The notes beneath the pieces were generated by a model, which was given only the letters and a program-made list of their open reading frames with translations, did not search any database and was not told the origin of the DNA. The position numbers and the translations under genes are program-made. 64,000 bases of DNA from Coffea arabica (Eukaryota > Streptophyta > Magnoliopsida > Gentianales > Rubiaceae), in NCBI RefSeq assembly GCF_036785885.1, contig NC_092317.1, positions 6,078,501 to 6,142,500 on the forward strand, written 5' to 3'. Below are positions 61,269-64,000 of the stretch, one piece after another; position 1 is the first letter of the stretch, and every line of letters starts with the position of its first letter.

Positions 61269-64000
61269 TTGGATTTCGGGGATGTTTTGGATTGTAAGGA
61301 TGGGAGCTCTGGCCGGAAACGGAAACGGATTTTAATCCACTAAGAACGGTTAGAAGTTAAATGGAGGCCTGTGTCTTTTGCCCTAATAAGTAATAAGTAG
61401 CAGCGATTTTTATTTTTCTTTTAAATGAGGAGGGAGGCTTGCTTGTTAAATTGAGAGTTTAAATTACCAAACCAATTTATGAATGTCCCATTACAAGAAA
61501 TTGCAAAGGCAACTTATAACAGCAAATCTTAAAGATTAATTCTCACACATGGCATACTTCCTTATATTGCAATTAAACAATTTCATTATCAAGAGAAAAG
61601 CATAAAGCCATTCTAGTTCTAAACACTAAACCATAGGCATGGAACCCTGCGTTTAGCATCACTATGAATTCATCAAGATAAATGTATCCAGCCAACCGTA
61701 ACACTACAAGAGAAAAATAAGTATCCAGTCAATCATAACACTACAAACAAAAGTAACCCATGCATAGCATACGTGTTTAAACAATTTTCATCACTAAAGT
61801 TGCACAACAAGCTCAGTTTATATTAGCTTAGAGGGCTCTAAAACATCACCAACAGCAGATATCCAGGTCTGCCTTCCATATTCCCCCTACTTAGGTTTCA
61901 TCATATCTGCAGAAGAAGAAACAGAATTTCAATCAGGAGTGCAATCTCATGCAGTAGAATAAGAAAACAAGTACTCTTATGAAACTCAGAAGGCCAAAGG
62001 AGGTCATGTTGCCTCACCTTTGTCACGGCCAATACAAGGCTGACACATTAACCTTCATATTCACAACCAAGATATTACTGTAAAAGTTGAATGCATACCA
62101 TGAAGCACAGTTAAACATGATGGAACATTACAAGGACCATATTGTTATCGACTGGTACCACATTATGCAGAATGCAGAACATTCCTACAATATCTTTTGA
62201 ACCTGTGGAGTAGGAGGATAAACACAAGCACACACCTATGCAGGCACACAACTGAACTCATCCAAATAGAAATTCAAAGACATTGCTCATATTTTTCCAA
62301 TTAAATTAAATGACTAGAAACTTGAGTTTGCCATCCAAAAAAAAAATTGAAAGAAGAAAATAAAACATGATTACCACTAAAAAAATTGAAAGAAGAAAAC
62401 AATGATAATCACTAAAAAGAAATTGAAAGAAGAGAAAAAAATTGTTATCACTATAAGGTGCAACCTTCAACGATTAGAACCTCAAAATACTCAATGCAAG
62501 AATTCACCTTAGGATTTTGAAGACCTTCAAGCACCCATCATCAATCTTTTAGAATCAACAACCATCTAATCCCATTCTCATCAAAACGGTCCAATGTCCA
62601 AGAATTGAAGGAAAATGACGTATCTATTTCTTCCTAAAAAGAAAAGGCGAAATCTTCTAATAATTACTGTATAAATGTACATTTGCCTGGGGGATTCTAC
62701 ATTATAAAAGTAACCAATGAAAAAGGGAGGATTAAATATCGTTGTCTTCTTCTGAGCATAGGAAGAAAAAAAAAACTGAAATCCAATCTACAATACTGCA
62801 AAATTACCATTGAATAAAAACTTCACCTTGAACAACATGTCCAGTTTCTCTCTATTATTGAAGGAGAGGGTGATACCCAGTAGCTCTGGTTAAAACAATT
62901 TTTTTTGAGAAGCTAGTTCCAAATGGTAAAGATTGAGAGTAACTAAAAGTTATATAGCCACCCAAACTTAACAACAATTGGATGTAATGACAGGTAAGTC
63001 AGGTGCACACTGTGCAGCGGAGAAGGACGACCAAGAATCTTGGCAAAATTGAGAAGAAACCCAGAAGCAGGAGCAACAGGTGCAGCCATTGAGAGGAAGA
63101 ACAAAGGCACAACCAGTATAGAGATTCCTCAGTGATGTGGCAAAAAAAACTAACTGAAATACCAAGATGCAAATATGGTGTTCTAGTATTCAAAAGAATA
63201 GAGAAGACAATTAGTTGCAAACTTTTTTTCAATCCAAAATGTGTACACACACAAACATGTATATATGTGTATGTATGCATTTACGTATATACAGGGAGGT
63301 GTATATAGCCATATATACATATATGTATAGTTGCATATATGTATATACATGAATATCCATACATACATATGTACTAGTTTATCTGTTGCCACACATTCGC
63401 GTGGCTTTTCCCAGATTTGAGTGCAGGAAATGGTTAATCTAGACCTATGTATATATCTGTAAAGTTAATTATCTGCCGCACTGTTCTAGGAGCTAATTGG
63501 AAGAATGTAAAAATATTGATTATAATCAACAAACAGTATGAATTCCTGAAGTGAGAAGAAAGTTTCAATAAAGTCTATTATATTACAGTGTGAATACTTC
63601 GTCAACCATACCACGGGCTGAAAAACAAGCAAGCAATTTTCAATGAATGCCACAAAAGGTGAAGCCAAGCAGGGTGGTCATTGCTGCTAGAAAAGGCACG
63701 CCACTGCTAAGCACAAAAAGAGAGAGATTTACATTATGAAAATTTGGAAAAAGGAGTTGCTCATCTAGTGCTTTTTGTTACCTATTCTCTTGCTAGTAAA
63801 TAGGACCTACGTTGAGAATGTAGCACAAGTATTTGATAAGGACAAAAAACTCACATCCATACAAGACTAATTAGCAAAATTAGAAAATCAAATGCTGAAA
63901 TTTAGTTGGGAAATATAGACCATTGCTGCTTTGGCTCTGAACTTACAAAGCCTAACATTCAGGTATTCAAATTTGTTCATCTCAGTATTGCAGTTTAGGT

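Larger units (their letters stand above)
51885..64000. repeat. Direct tandem duplication, copy 2, interrupted and running off the edge
   Basis: 51885-53817 matches 45356-47286, and 60282-64000 matches 47287-51054 of copy 1. Between them lies the pararetrovirus-derived insert (53818-60281). By the copy 1 layout the unit should end near 64830, beyond the window; further copies may follow. Its unassigned parts (51885-53671 and 61269-64000) hold the same short frames and the same microsatellite (63240-63371) as copy 1. Confidence 0.92.

Overview
This is nuclear DNA of a flowering plant, most likely a eudicot. Genes have many introns with GT-AG borders, noncoding DNA is AT-rich, and the gene set is plant-type (DCP5/LSM14 decapping factor, USP-like protein, plant mitochondrial SSB, plant U6 promoter). 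Transposable elements are of plant kinds: Helitron, MULE, MITEs, LINE and an endogenous caulimovirid. I cannot name the species. Gene models were built by hand from splice signals and reading phase, so exon edges may be off by a base or two.

Layout. 0-17.2 kb is a normal gene-bearing arm, all on the minus strand: the first coding exon of an unrecognised gene at the left edge, a four-exon USP-like gene (3.7-7.0 kb) and a 12-exon DCP5/LSM14 gene (10.0-17.2 kb). A 115-bp-arm inverted repeat sits in intron 1 of the DCP5 gene. 17.2-19.2 kb is intergenic and holds a decayed MITE.

19.2-36.3 kb is one very large, apparently intact Helitron of about 17 kb. It opens with a nested array of nearly identical tandem repeats, continues through a pyrimidine-rich leader and carries three plus-strand genes: a six-exon RepHel (about 1,799 aa), a ten-exon RPA70-like protein (about 491 aa) and a gene with two B3 DNA-binding domains (about 283 aa). 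It ends in a GC-rich hairpin followed by CTAG and then T. The B3 gene is the most unusual thing in the window: a sequence-specific plant DNA-binding protein riding with replication proteins on a rolling-circle transposon. A truncated LINE abuts the right end.

39.4-44.0 kb: a 1.9-kb Pack-MULE-like element with about 176-bp terminal inverted repeats contains exon 1 of a DUF4336-type gene. It lies about 140 bp upstream of the mitochondrial single-stranded DNA-binding protein gene (four exons, plus strand). A variant U6 snRNA gene with plant USE and TATA elements follows at 44.7-44.9 kb.

45.36 kb to the right edge is a 6.53-kb direct tandem duplication with roughly 1% divergence. Each copy carries a gene for a predicted mitochondrial protein with a Pro-Thr repeat, a coiled coil and a membrane segment. 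Copy 1 has a one-base insertion in the main exon. Copy 2 is in frame, but its second intron holds a broken, rearranged endogenous pararetrovirus (53.8-60.3 kb). Copy 1 lacks that insert, so it arrived after the duplication.
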